Position numbers and translations under genes: made by a program
Notes under the pieces: generated by a model
The model's database searches: none
Seen by the model: the letters and a program-made list of their open reading frames with translations, nothing else
Told to the model about the DNA's origin: nothing
Shown: positions 16,745 through 25,747 of the stretch, piece after piece
Numbering within the stretch: position 1 is the first letter of the stretch
How the letters are laid out: the number at the start of each line of letters is the position of its first letter
Source of the DNA: Burkholderia cepacia GG4
GTDB taxonomy: Bacteria > Pseudomonadota > Gammaproteobacteria > Burkholderiales > Burkholderiaceae
Direction: 5' to 3'
NCBI RefSeq assembly: GCF_000292915.1
Contig: NC_018514.1
Location: 744,001-808,000 of the forward strand
DNA length: 64,000 nucleotides

Positions 16745-19276
16745 ATGGGCCACACCGCACTTTATAAGACGTTGCGTCTGGGCAACGCGCAATACAATCG
16801 TCTAGTCAAACTCGACACGCCGCTTGGCGTCGATTGGCTATTGCCGCTCTACGTAAAAGGAACGGCCAAGCTGGGCCGCGATTATGAATTCGTGGTTGAT
16901 GCGGTTTCGCCGCGCGGCAGTCAGATCGAACTCAACGCGCTGCTTGGCAAACCCGTCACGCTTTGGATTCAACAGACCGACGGCACGTACATGCCGATCC
17001 ACGGTTACGTTCACAGATTCAGCCGGTTGGGATTCGATGGGACGTTGACCTATTACAAGCTGGTATTCTCGTCCTGGCTCTATTTCTTGCGGCTGCGTCG
17101 CGATATGCGCGACTGGCAGGAGCAGAACGGCGAGCAAATTCTGACCGACGTCTTCAACGAGCATCCTCAAGCGCGCGGCGCGTTCCGCTACGATCTTCAC
17201 AAGCCGCTGCCGTCTTATTCGAATCGAGTGCAGTGGGAATATGACCTGAACTTTGTCTACCGCAGCCTTGAAGAAGTAGGCGTGTTTCCGTACTTCGAGC
17301 AGGCGGACAACGGCCGGTCGCACATGATGGTCCTGACGGACGACGTCTATTTCGTCCCGCAACTGAGACAGTCCATTGTCGAGTTCAGTCACACGGGGTT
17401 CAGTGGTGAAATGGACGGATTCGTGCAGTGGAAGGAGCAGCTTCAGATCGAAAGTGCTCAACTGACATCGCGCTCGTTCGACTACAAGCGACCTGATCTT
17501 CCGCGGCAGGTTCAAGGCGTCACCGATACGCAGAGCGAGTTGCCGACGGATGGCGAGGTCTACGACTACCCGGGCGCATACATGTGGTCGGACCGTGAGC
17601 AGGGCGAGCGCCTCGCGCAGATCCGACTGGAGGAGAGGAAGTCGCGAATGAAGCGCTTCCACGGAGTGGGCGGCTTGCGCTGCGCGATGCCCGGGCGGCG
17701 CTTCGAATTGCACGGCCATCCGGTCCATGACGCCGGAAGCCAGCCGGATCGTGAATTCGTGTTGCTCGGGGTGGACTGGCTGATTCGCAATAATCTGCCT
17801 GGTCTCGATGAGGTGGGGGATTTTCCCGACGGCCTGGCTGCGGAAATCGCGGAAGCGAAGGTGGGTGCGACGGTGAGCCACGCGGATGGTGGCGAAGGTT
17901 TCTTTCAGGTGACGGTGGAAGCGCAGCCCCGCAACGTGCCGTTCCGCAGCCCGTTCGAGCACAAGAAGCCGGTCATGCAGTTGCAGAACGCGATCGTCGC
18001 TGGGCCCGGCGGCGAAGAGGTTTATACGGATTCGCTGAACCGCGTGAAGGTGTGGTTCCACTGGAATCGCCGCAACGGTCAGGATGAACGTGCGTCGTGC
18101 TGGGTGCGTCCGACCTTCCTTGATGCAGGCTCGAATCGTGGCGGGATTCAGCCGTTACGCAAGGGCGACGAAGTGGTCGTCGGTTTCATGGAAGGCGACT
18201 GTGACAGGCCTGTCATTATCGCGAGGATGTACGGGGGTGCTACGCAGCCGGTATGGCATACGAACGGCTTGCTGTCCGGTCAACGCTCGCGCGAGTATGG
18301 CGGCACCGGCTACAACCAGCTCGTAATGGACGACTCGACGCAGCAGAATCGGGTTCACCTTTACTCGAGCAGTTATCAGTCTCACTTGCACCTCGGATAC
18401 CTGATCCAGCAGACGGACAATACGCGCGGTGCGTTCCTCGGCAGTGGTTTCGATCTCAAATCAGACGCCTACGGTGCCATTCGGGCGGGGCAGGGCTTGT
18501 TCGTATCTACCCACCCGACAGCGACGAACCAGCCGTTGAACGTGACTGCTGCTTCCGAGCAGTTAGCCAGCGCGGAAACCGTTGTTGATTTGACGTCGCA
18601 GGCGAGTTCGGCGAATCAGGCGGAGAGCCTGCAAGAAGGGCAGGACGCGCTCAAGAAATTTACCGACGCGACGCACTATAGCGTGAGCGGCGGCGCAGGC
18701 AGCGGCGGTCGTACGGGCGGCGGCGGCACGGGCAATGCGAATGGCTTTTCGACGCCGATCATGCTGATGGCGAGTCCTGCGGGTGTGGGGCTGTCGACAC
18801 AGGAGTCGGCGCAGGTCACGGCGAACCAGCAGGTCAATATCGTCAGTGGCAAGAGCGTGCACGTGGCGGCGGGCAAATCGCTGATCGCAAGCGTGATGGA
18901 GAAGATCAGTCTGTTCGCGCAGAACGCTGGAATCAAGCTGTTTGCATCCAAGGGAAAGGTCGAGATCCAGGCGCAGAGCGACGAAATGAAGCTCTCGGCG
19001 CTCAATGACGTGACGATTGCCAGTTCGAATGGGAAAGTTGTTATCTCGGCAGAAAAAGAAATCTGGATCGGTGCAGGCGGCTCGTATATCAAGATCACGC
19101 CTGACCTGATCGAGAACGGCACCAGTGGCCAGATTCTGGAAAAGTGTGCGTCGTGGGACAAGCCGGGCGCATCGTCGATGCGTCTACCTTCGCCGATCGC
19201 CAGCGTGCCGAAGGGGTGTGCCTGGAAGACGGCTTCGGCGTCCGCAGATAGCGCATCGAGCGTTGTGCTGGAGTAA
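16745..19276 (+). CDS. vgrG: Type VI secretion tip protein VgrG (with DUF2345)
   Basis: 843 residues from the ATG at 16745. Residues ~1-380 are the gp27-like hub (VDAVSPRGSQIELNALLGKPV; YVHRFSRLGFDGTLTYYKLV; DLNFVYRSLEEVGVFPYFE). A gp5-like OB domain follows (VYTDSLNRVKVWFHWNRR; RKGDEVVVGFMEGDCDRPVI, GTGYNQLVMDD), then the repetitive beta-helix region and DUF2345 (ANQQVNIVSGKSVHVAAGKSL; KGKVEIQAQSDEMKLSALNDV). There is no fused catalytic domain; a ~45-residue C-terminal tail could dock the adaptor. VgrG trimers form the puncturing tip of the T6SS. Its stop overlaps the ATG of the adaptor gene by one base (TAATG). Confidence 0.97.
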   Translation: MGHTALYKTLRLGNAQYNRLVKLDTPLGVDWLLPLYVKGTAKLGRDYEFVVDAVSPRGSQIELNALLGKPVTLWIQQTDGTYMPIHGYVHRFSRLGFDGTLTYYKLVFSSWLYFLRLRRDMRDWQEQNGEQILTDVFNEHPQARGAFRYDLHKPLPSYSNRVQWEYDLNFVYRSLEEVGVFPYFEQADNGRSHMMVLTDDVYFVPQLRQSIVEFSHTGFSGEMDGFVQWKEQLQIESAQLTSRSFDYKRPDLPRQVQGVTDTQSELPTDGEVYDYPGAYMWSDREQGERLAQIRLEERKSRMKRFHGVGGLRCAMPGRRFELHGHPVHDAGSQPDREFVLLGVDWLIRNNLPGLDEVGDFPDGLAAEIAEAKVGATVSHADGGEGFFQVTVEAQPRNVPFRSPFEHKKPVMQLQNAIVAGPGGEEVYTDSLNRVKVWFHWNRRNGQDERASCWVRPTFLDAGSNRGGIQPLRKGDEVVVGFMEGDCDRPVIIARMYGGATQPVWHTNGLLSGQRSREYGGTGYNQLVMDDSTQQNRVHLYSSSYQSHLHLGYLIQQTDNTRGAFLGSGFDLKSDAYGAIRAGQGLFVSTHPTATNQPLNVTAASEQLASAETVVDLTSQASSANQAESLQEGQDALKKFTDATHYSVSGGAGSGGRTGGGGTGNANGFSTPIMLMASPAGVGLSTQESAQVTANQQVNIVSGKSVHVAAGKSLIASVMEKISLFAQNAGIKLFASKGKVEIQAQSDEMKLSALNDVTIASSNGKVVISAEKEIWIGAGGSYIKITPDLIENGTSGQILEKCASWDKPGASSMRLPSPIASVPKGCAWKTASASADSASSVVLE

Positions 19277-20256
19277 TGGACATGGACAACTCAGACGCGC
19301 CAGGTATGGACGAATCCCGGGAGGCCGCCGCGATAGCTGCGGCTGTCGGCAGCTTGCGCACATATTTCAGCAAGCGGCCGGAGATGCACTGCTATCTCGT
19401 CGTCGATCCGAGCCAGCGGGATTTCACAAATGACGACGAGGAAGCCGAGCGGTTCCGGGAATTGACGCGTGCGATCGTGGAGATCAGGCACGACGCGTTT
19501 CCCGACACTCACCGGCCATATCTTGTCGACTTGGACCTTGCTACCCCCGAAGGGGCTGGAGTTTTGGCGGAGAGTGTGAAGATTGCCTTCGAGGATCGTC
19601 GCCCGATGTCAATGGCCGAAGGACTGGGGCAGCGTGTCGGTGGATGGCTCGCCAGTGAGGCATCGTTGGATGCGGTCGCCGAGCATTGGGGCCGCCACGT
19701 TCTACAGTACAACGAAGACGGGCTGCCGTCTGTGCTGCGCTTCTATGATACGCGAGCACTCAGTTTGATCTGGCCAGTGCTTTCCGAAGAGCAACAGCAG
19801 GCGCTGTTGGGGCCGGTAAAGGTCTGGCATGCGCTCGACGCGGGCGCCAAACCTCGAACGTACAGTGTGTCGGTAGGGTCACGTGCTGATCTTTCGTTGA
19901 CGACGGAGCAATGGCAGCAGATTCATCGTCACGGATTGGTCAATAGAGCGCTTGCGTTGTATGCCATGAAGGTTGAACGTCAACCGGAATCATCCGAAGT
20001 TGCTGCGGCAGTCGCTGCCGCCGAGCGTGCGGAGCACTATGGACTCTTTGACCGGGACGATCGCGTGGCATTCATTGAGAATGCGCTGACATTGCATCCG
20101 CAGTTCGATCTACATCCGAAAGTGCTGCAGCTTTTGGGCGCGAGAGCGCCAGATAAGTTTTATACGGCAGCCGTTGGTGTATTGACAGAACAAGATGTCG
20201 CGGAAATTCGAGACGGTGCTTGGTACGAGCGATTGAGCGCTTCGTCGTTCCGTTGA
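19276..20256 (+). CDS. DUF4123 T6SS effector adaptor/chaperone
   Basis: 326 residues; its ATG shares one base with the vgrG stop, so translation should be coupled. The N-terminal ~130 residues carry the DUF4123 pattern (MHCYLVVDPSQRD...HRPYLVDLDLATPEGAGVLAESVKIAF, then the WLASEASLDAVAEHWGRHVLQ helix and VLRFYDTRALSLIWPVLSEEQQQALLGPV, where the FRFYDPRVL-like motif is conserved). DUF4123 adaptors (Tap/TEC) load a specific effector onto the cognate VgrG. The C-terminal half (EQWQQIHRHGLVNRALALY onward) is helical and probably binds the next gene's product. The gene order vgrG-adaptor-effector strongly supports this role. Confidence 0.9.
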   Translation: MDMDNSDAPGMDESREAAAIAAAVGSLRTYFSKRPEMHCYLVVDPSQRDFTNDDEEAERFRELTRAIVEIRHDAFPDTHRPYLVDLDLATPEGAGVLAESVKIAFEDRRPMSMAEGLGQRVGGWLASEASLDAVAEHWGRHVLQYNEDGLPSVLRFYDTRALSLIWPVLSEEQQQALLGPVKVWHALDAGAKPRTYSVSVGSRADLSLTTEQWQQIHRHGLVNRALALYAMKVERQPESSEVAAAVAAAERAEHYGLFDRDDRVAFIENALTLHPQFDLHPKVLQLLGARAPDKFYTAAVGVLTEQDVAEIRDGAWYERLSASSFR

Positions 20257-20299
20257 TTGGTGTTGGCAAAATTGCCTGAATTCGATACGAAGAGAGCGT

Positions 20300-23200
20300 A
20301 TGGCAGCAAATAACCAGAAATGTGCCAACTGTGAGAAAACGGGGCTGCCGATCTTGCCGGTGCGGTACACCGTCCTGCCCAAAACGGTAAAGGCCAAGAT
20401 GCCCGCCGGCATCGTCGGCGACCGTGTGACGAACGTCAGCCTCACCGAGCATCAGTATGGCCTCCGGACTTTGCGCGACGGTTGGCTCTATCTTTTCTAC
20501 CCGGTAGGTGCACGTGGTACCAATTACTGGGAGGCATACAAGGTGACTGAAGACGGTAGGTTATGGAAGCAGTCGCGACCGCTGCCGTCGGTTCCGACGA
20601 CCCATCCGAACTGTGCACAGTGTGCCATCGCCGTACCGATGGATGTCATCGCGATCGAGCAACCCGAACTGTGTACAGGCAAGGTCTATATCGCATTCTC
20701 GCAACTTGCATGGCATCCACGAACGTTCGATAAATACGAGGTTTACGTAGACTTGCGTGAACAACGCATGCAATGGATCGAGCCGTCAAAATGGATCGCT
20801 ACCGGAAAGGATGGGACAGGCCACGCGGTCGTTGCAACGGAGTCGTCAGTTAACGATGTACTCGAGTACATGCCGGGCCTGGATGCAAAACAGTTGGGCC
20901 TGTTTGACGACAAGCAGCGCTTTACTGCAGACGATGGTAGCTATCGAGAAGATCTGCTTGCCCGTGAGGTGTCGCGTTATCCTTTGAACATTCGGCAGGC
21001 ATCGCCAGCATCGGCGAGCCAGTCGCTTGTGAAAATGATGGGCCACGTTGGGAAAAAGGATGCCGGCGGTGGCGGGGCTGCTCCGTCGACCTATCCCCCA
21101 ATGTTGTTCGCTTTGTGGGATGCGGTCGGCAACGTTCACGAACTGAACGGCTTTCGAAACGACCCGGTATCCTGGCTCGACCGATATGGGTCGCAGCAGG
21201 AGCTCGGCATGAAAGTGATGGCCCTGAACGACATCGACACGGCCAAACGTATCGTCGATTCGCGTACGAAACAGAACCTCGCCACTCAGGAGGCCATGGC
21301 GAAAGAGGCGCATGCGATGACTCCGCTCGGCTCGGCGACAGCCCGCGCGGGTTTGGCCGCGCAACGCACCAGAGCGCTGGTGGGCGCGGATGCTGTGCGT
21401 GCCCAAGAGATCAATGCGTATTATGATGATCTCGACTGGATGGCTGCCAATAACATCCCGGGGAGCTATCAGACGCGTCTTATCCAGATTGGCCGATTTA
21501 GTCGCGCGGGCAGCGCGAGTTCAAGCGCGCCCTACCTTGGCAAGTACCGCGATGAGATCATGGGCGAAGCGCGTGAGTATGCGAAAGCGCAACCCGGGTT
21601 CCATGATCGCAATCTGGACAGAATGCAGAAGTCCGAATGGTCTAGGTACGAAGCCCGGCTTCAGCGCAAGCGGATCGAGGACTTCCGCAAGCCATACAAG
21701 AAATTGCAAGACACCGTGTTCCAATTGCAGGAAACGCGCAGCAACGATGTCGGAAAATGGTTGCGGGCGAAACTTCTTTCGGACACGCTGGAGGACTATT
21801 ACTGCGACGATCTTAGTGACAGCTTCGAATTCGAGGTTGTGGTTGCAATGGCAATCGACGGGCTGGGGTCAACGCCCAAAGGGCTTACGATTCTCGATGA
21901 TCTGGTCGGGCGCTGGAAGCCGACGGACAAGGAAAGCATAGTGTGGCGGGCGGTTGCCATGAACCATCCCGCTGGGCGCGAAGAGCTTGAGAAACTGCTC
22001 GCCAGCGCGTTGGAGCACAAGGATAAGCCGCTGGAGGACGATGGTGTCAAATATGTCGTAACGGCGGTGAAGTACATCGGCAAACTGACCGACTACTATA
22101 AGAAATATTCGAAATTGGCGCTCGAGACAAACCCGGCGAAGATTTCGTACTTGGGAGCAATGTACAAGGAGCAAGGGCGTGACGTTCTGCTCATGAATAT
22201 TGGTGATCGAGTCTTCGAAAAACTTCGAATCAACAAGTTGGGCGATTTTGTCGGGGAGAAGATTGTTCAGACGCTGTTTCTCCAGCGAGCGGGCATACCT
22301 GTCGAAGACGCGCTGACACTCGTCCGCAAGCAAGCCCTGTATGACAAAGTGAGTCGAAGCGAAATTTTGCAGCGCTTTCGTACGGCGCGAACCGTGTTAA
22401 CGGCGTCGACGAAGGCGGGGCCAAACCCGACCACCGAGTTGTATGAGGTGTGGGAAAAGTTGAAGGCCGACAAGGACGCGAACGCGATGAAGGAACTTCG
22501 TCTCGGTCGTATCGCGGTGATTGCTGCGCTGTGTGAGTTGGTGAATTTTTGGCATCTGTTGTCTGAGGCCAAGGATGAAGATACCAACGCTAAGCTGATC
22601 AAGTCGGGCGCGTCGCTCAGTGCGTCGATCATCACGATTACGATGACTCCGTACTACGGGGCGCTGAAGAAGGCTGTTCGGACGATGAGTTGGAAGATGG
22701 TGGGAGGCTTTTTGTCGGGAGCTGGGGCATTTGCTGCAGCATGGTTGGACTATGGAGCAACTCAAAAAAAGCTGAAGAGTGGTCAGTATGACGTCATGTG
22801 GGTCTTGGTCGCCAAAACGATGTTGGGGGTCGCCGCCGGTACGGCCTTTGTCATCGATGCCATCAGTACTGCTGCACCGTTATTCAAGAAGTTGGCAGCC
22901 CGCTCAGGGAATAGAGTTGTCATCATGGCGGTCGAGACTGTTGCATCGCGGGTGGCAATGGTTGCATCGCTCCGAGTGGTAAGCATGCTGATTACATGGG
23001 AAGCGACGATTGGGGTGCTTGCACTTCAAATACTCGCCGACGTCCTGACCCCGAACGAGTTGGAATCGTGGTGTTCTCGCTGTGCATTTGGCACCGGGCA
23101 AGAGGCTATTCTCCGTGTGAAAGATCACGGTGTCGAAAAATACGCGGATATGGCACAGCAGGAAAAAGCCTTCGATAAGGCAATGACGGAGATGGCATGA
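20300..23200 (+). CDS. VasX-like (BTH_I2691 family) T6SS effector, probable pore-forming toxin
   Basis: 966 residues. The N-terminus (CANCEKTGLPILPVRYTVLP; YGLRTLRDGWLYLFYP; YWEAYKVTEDGRLW) is the toxin VasX N-terminal region found in BTH_I2691-type T6SS effectors. The middle (~250-740) is a long helical, charged domain. The C-terminal part has several hydrophobic segments at roughly 770-790, 795-815, 832-860 and 873-915 (for example MVGGFLSGAGAFAAAWLDYG and VMWVLVAKTMLGVAAGTAFV), consistent with a colicin-like membrane insertion domain. It should be injected into the target envelope and dissipate its membrane potential. Its stop overlaps the start of the first membrane paralogue (ATGA). Base composition is lower in GC than the flanking core genes. 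Confidence 0.88.
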   Translation: MAANNQKCANCEKTGLPILPVRYTVLPKTVKAKMPAGIVGDRVTNVSLTEHQYGLRTLRDGWLYLFYPVGARGTNYWEAYKVTEDGRLWKQSRPLPSVPTTHPNCAQCAIAVPMDVIAIEQPELCTGKVYIAFSQLAWHPRTFDKYEVYVDLREQRMQWIEPSKWIATGKDGTGHAVVATESSVNDVLEYMPGLDAKQLGLFDDKQRFTADDGSYREDLLAREVSRYPLNIRQASPASASQSLVKMMGHVGKKDAGGGGAAPSTYPPMLFALWDAVGNVHELNGFRNDPVSWLDRYGSQQELGMKVMALNDIDTAKRIVDSRTKQNLATQEAMAKEAHAMTPLGSATARAGLAAQRTRALVGADAVRAQEINAYYDDLDWMAANNIPGSYQTRLIQIGRFSRAGSASSSAPYLGKYRDEIMGEAREYAKAQPGFHDRNLDRMQKSEWSRYEARLQRKRIEDFRKPYKKLQDTVFQLQETRSNDVGKWLRAKLLSDTLEDYYCDDLSDSFEFEVVVAMAIDGLGSTPKGLTILDDLVGRWKPTDKESIVWRAVAMNHPAGREELEKLLASALEHKDKPLEDDGVKYVVTAVKYIGKLTDYYKKYSKLALETNPAKISYLGAMYKEQGRDVLLMNIGDRVFEKLRINKLGDFVGEKIVQTLFLQRAGIPVEDALTLVRKQALYDKVSRSEILQRFRTARTVLTASTKAGPNPTTELYEVWEKLKADKDANAMKELRLGRIAVIAALCELVNFWHLLSEAKDEDTNAKLIKSGASLSASIITITMTPYYGALKKAVRTMSWKMVGGFLSGAGAFAAAWLDYGATQKKLKSGQYDVMWVLVAKTMLGVAAGTAFVIDAISTAAPLFKKLAARSGNRVVIMAVETVASRVAMVASLRVVSMLITWEATIGVLALQILADVLTPNELESWCSRCAFGTGQEAILRVKDHGVEKYADMAQQEKAFDKAMTEMA

Positions 23201-23928
23201 GCTTGGAGCGCGAATACCCAGTTCAGGTGTTGCGAGGCACGATCAGCAGGTTGAAGTCCCGACGGCGCCAGCAGGACTTTGTCTTGAATGAAACCGAGCA
23301 TGCTTATATGCAGGCAACGGCCGCAGGTGCTGCGTTGGCCGGCATGGGGGCATTCGCGATCGGATTGGTCCAATCGTCTGCGAATTCCGAGGAGGAAGCG
23401 GACTGGGTGGAATTTGAACTCGACGGCAAGCAGATCGAGGGATGGCTCTGGAAGATGCCGATGAAAGAGGGTGACGAGGTGGAGATCGTAGCCGAACCGA
23501 GGCCGCGTGATCGGTACTTTGCGTATTCAATCCGGAGAGTCGGGGACGATACGGTGGCGGTGTATCCGCATGCGACGAGGGGAAGGACGGCCCTTTATCG
23601 ATGGCTGATGAAGATCATGTTGTGGTTTTTTGTACCGATCTTCGCCCTAATGTGCTTCATGCTGTCACGTGATGCAGATGGTATCGACAGGACGACCCTC
23701 GTGATAGTCCTCGGCGGGGCAGGTGTCTTTTCTCTATTGATATTCTGGATCTTATTTTATCGCGCTTATCTGAAGATGAAGCGCTTTGCCAAATTGGCCG
23801 AAGTCATTTTTTCGTGTTATGGCTGGAGGGATGTACGTAAAATCAGCCTGATACATTCGTCGAAACAGATGAGGCCGGAGAATCGGGATCTTGACTACGG
23901 CATTCACTACTTTCGTTATCGGCCTTGA
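23197..23928 (+). CDS. Membrane protein, probable immunity to the VasX-like effector (copy 1)
   Basis: 243 residues; the ATG overlaps the effector stop (ATGA), so toxin and protector are translationally coupled. The layout is a charged N-terminus (RLKSRRRQQDFV), an Ala/Gly-rich hydrophobic stretch (residues ~40-58), a soluble beta-rich part (WVEFELDGKQIEGWLWKMP; EVEIVAEPRPRDRYFAYSIRRV), then two clear membrane helices (~137-157 and ~166-188) and a conserved C-terminus ending in GIHYFRYRP. Inner membrane immunity proteins such as TsiV2 protect against VasX, and that is the inferred role. Databases sometimes label this family 'putative T6SS effector', so direct evidence of protection is missing. 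Confidence 0.75.
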   Translation: MSLEREYPVQVLRGTISRLKSRRRQQDFVLNETEHAYMQATAAGAALAGMGAFAIGLVQSSANSEEEADWVEFELDGKQIEGWLWKMPMKEGDEVEIVAEPRPRDRYFAYSIRRVGDDTVAVYPHATRGRTALYRWLMKIMLWFFVPIFALMCFMLSRDADGIDRTTLVIVLGGAGVFSLLIFWILFYRAYLKMKRFAKLAEVIFSCYGWRDVRKISLIHSSKQMRPENRDLDYGIHYFRYRP

Positions 23929-23949
23929 GGGGTGGATGGCGGAGATAGC

Positions 23950-24681
23950 ATGAGTTCGGAGCGTGAATACGCAGTTCAGGTGCTGCGAGGCAGGATCAGC
24001 AAGCTGAAGTGCCGGCGTCGCCAGCAAGACTTCGTCTTGAGTGAAGCACAGCACGCCTACATACAAGCGACGGCGGCCGGTGCAGCGTTGGCTGGCATGG
24101 GTGCATATGCAATCGGGTTGATTCAGTCTTCAGCGAACTCCGAAGAAGAGGCGGACTGGGTGGAGTTTGAACTCGACGGCAAGCAGATCGAGGGATGGCT
24201 CTGGAAGATGCCAATGAAAGAGGGTGACGAGGTGGAGATCGTAGCCGAACCGAGGCCGCGTGATCGCTACTTCGCCTACTCGATCCGAAGGGTCAATGAT
24301 GATGTTGTCGCGGTTTATCCGCACGCGACAAAAGGTAGGTCAGCACTCTATCGATGGCTGATGACGATCATGTTGACTACGTGGGTGTTTTGCAGTGGCA
24401 TTGTAACGGTCCTGATGTCCCGCGATCACGCGGGAGTTGATTTAAATACGCATATCTTAGTAATGGCCGCCGCATGGATTTTTTCGTTACTTGTTTTCTG
24501 GATATTATTTCACCGTGCCTATCTGAAGATGAAACGCTTTGCTAGACTGGCTGAAGTCATTTTCTCATGCTATGGCTGGAGCGATGTGCGCGGGATCAAT
24601 CTTGTGCGCTCGTCGAAACAGATGAAGCCGGAGAAGCGAGATCTCGACTATGGCATTCACTACTTCCGCTATCGGCCTTGA
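23950..24681 (+). CDS. Membrane protein, probable immunity paralogue (copy 2)
   Basis: 243 residues from the ATG at 23950 (MSSEREYAVQ), chosen to match the other copies; an in-frame ATG 18 bp upstream is possible. It begins 21 bp after copy 1. The soluble part is nearly identical to copy 1 (a ~100-bp tract from about 24167 has a single mismatch), while residues 1-60 are almost identical to copy 3. The membrane hairpin is the odd one out: WLMTIMLTTWVFCSGIVTVLMSRD, and HAGVDLNTHILVMAAAW, against the RDADGI[DE]RTTLVI seen in both other copies. This suggests a separate specificity in the membrane region. Confidence 0.72.
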   Translation: MSSEREYAVQVLRGRISKLKCRRRQQDFVLSEAQHAYIQATAAGAALAGMGAYAIGLIQSSANSEEEADWVEFELDGKQIEGWLWKMPMKEGDEVEIVAEPRPRDRYFAYSIRRVNDDVVAVYPHATKGRSALYRWLMTIMLTTWVFCSGIVTVLMSRDHAGVDLNTHILVMAAAWIFSLLVFWILFHRAYLKMKRFARLAEVIFSCYGWSDVRGINLVRSSKQMKPEKRDLDYGIHYFRYRP

Positions 24682-24702
24682 GGTGCGGACGGCGGAGGTG
24701 GC

Positions 24703-25434
24703 ATGAGTTCTGAGCGAGAATATGCGGTCCAGGTGCTGCGAGGCACGATCAGCAAGCTGAAGTGCCGGCGTCGCCAGCAGGACTTCGTCTTGAATGAAGC
24801 ACAGCACGCCTACATACAAGCGACGGCGGCCGGTGCGGCGTTGGCGGGCATGGGGGCATTTGCAATCGGGTTGATTCAGTCTTCAGCAGACTCTGAAGAA
24901 GAGGCGGACTGGGTGGAGTTTGAGCTGGACGGCAAGCTGGTCGAGGGATGGCTCTGGAAAATGCCGATGAAAGAGGGTGATGAGGTCGAAATTGTTGCTG
25001 AGTTGAGGCCACGGGATCGATACTTTGCCTACTCCGTCCGACGGATCAGTGATGATGTGGTGGCAGTGTATCCGCACGCAGCGAGAGGGAGGTCAGCACT
25101 TTATCGATGGCTGATGAAGATCATGCTGAGTCTATTTATCCCTATTTTCGGGTTGTTGTGCATTCTACTATTCCGCGACGCCGATGGTATTGAGCGAACG
25201 ACGCTTGTAATATTCCTCGGCGTAACCGGCGCCGCCGCTCTAATGATCTTCTGGATACTATTTCACCGTGCTTATATGAAGATGAGGCACTTTGCTAAAT
25301 TGGCTGAAGTCATTTTCTCGTGCTACGGCTGGGGCGATGTACGTAGGATCAATCTCGTGCGTTCGTCGAAGCAGATGAAGCCGGAGACTCGGGACCTCGA
25401 ATATGGCATTCACTACTTTCGCTACCGCCCGTAA
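24703..25434 (+). CDS. Membrane protein, probable immunity paralogue (copy 3)
   Basis: 243 residues from the ATG at 24703, 21 bp after copy 2. The N-terminal ~55 codons are nearly identical in DNA to copy 2, but the middle (DGKLVEGWLW; EIVAELRPRDRYFAYSVRR) has diverged in many silent positions. Its membrane hairpin (WLMKIMLSLFIPIFGLLCILLFRDADGIERTTLVIFLG) resembles copy 1 more than copy 2. It keeps the family C-terminus (GIHYFRYRP). The likely role is immunity against the adjacent or a related T6SS toxin. It precedes the PAAR gene by 11 bp. Confidence 0.72.
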   Translation: MSSEREYAVQVLRGTISKLKCRRRQQDFVLNEAQHAYIQATAAGAALAGMGAFAIGLIQSSADSEEEADWVEFELDGKLVEGWLWKMPMKEGDEVEIVAELRPRDRYFAYSVRRISDDVVAVYPHAARGRSALYRWLMKIMLSLFIPIFGLLCILLFRDADGIERTTLVIFLGVTGAAALMIFWILFHRAYMKMRHFAKLAEVIFSCYGWGDVRRINLVRSSKQMKPETRDLEYGIHYFRYRP

Positions 25435-25445
25435 GGCAATCGACG

Positions 25446-25697
25446 ATGATGAATCTCATCCGCATCGGTGACGACACCGACCACGGCGGCAAGGTGATTA
25501 CCAGTTCATCGACGATGCGTTTCGATGGCCGTTTCGTTGCTCGCAAGGGCGACGAGGTATCCTGCCCCCAACACCCAGACGTCAAACCGAATTTGATCGA
25601 GGAGGGCGACGAATCGATGACAGATAACGGGGTTCCGATTGCCCGGCACGGTCACCGGGCGACCTGCGGCTGTCACCTGATTTCGAGCCTTACGTGA
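25446..25697 (+). CDS. PAAR-domain T6SS spike protein
   Basis: 83 residues, a stand-alone PAAR protein with no effector extension. The pattern RIGDDTDHGGKVITSSSTMRFDGRFVARKGDEVSCPQH, then GVPIARHGHRATCGCHLISS, supplies the PAAR-type histidines and cysteines (H14, C40, H43, H69, H72, C76 and C78) that bind the tip metal ion and sharpen the VgrG spike. It closes the vgrG operon 11 bp after the third membrane paralogue. A second in-frame ATG three bases downstream could also be the start. Confidence 0.93.
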   Translation: MMNLIRIGDDTDHGGKVITSSSTMRFDGRFVARKGDEVSCPQHPDVKPNLIEEGDESMTDNGVPIARHGHRATCGCHLISSLT

Positions 25698-25747
25698 CCT
25701 GGACGAATTGCGGCGCGACTTGATCGTTGAGGCTTCGGGGCAGGCAG

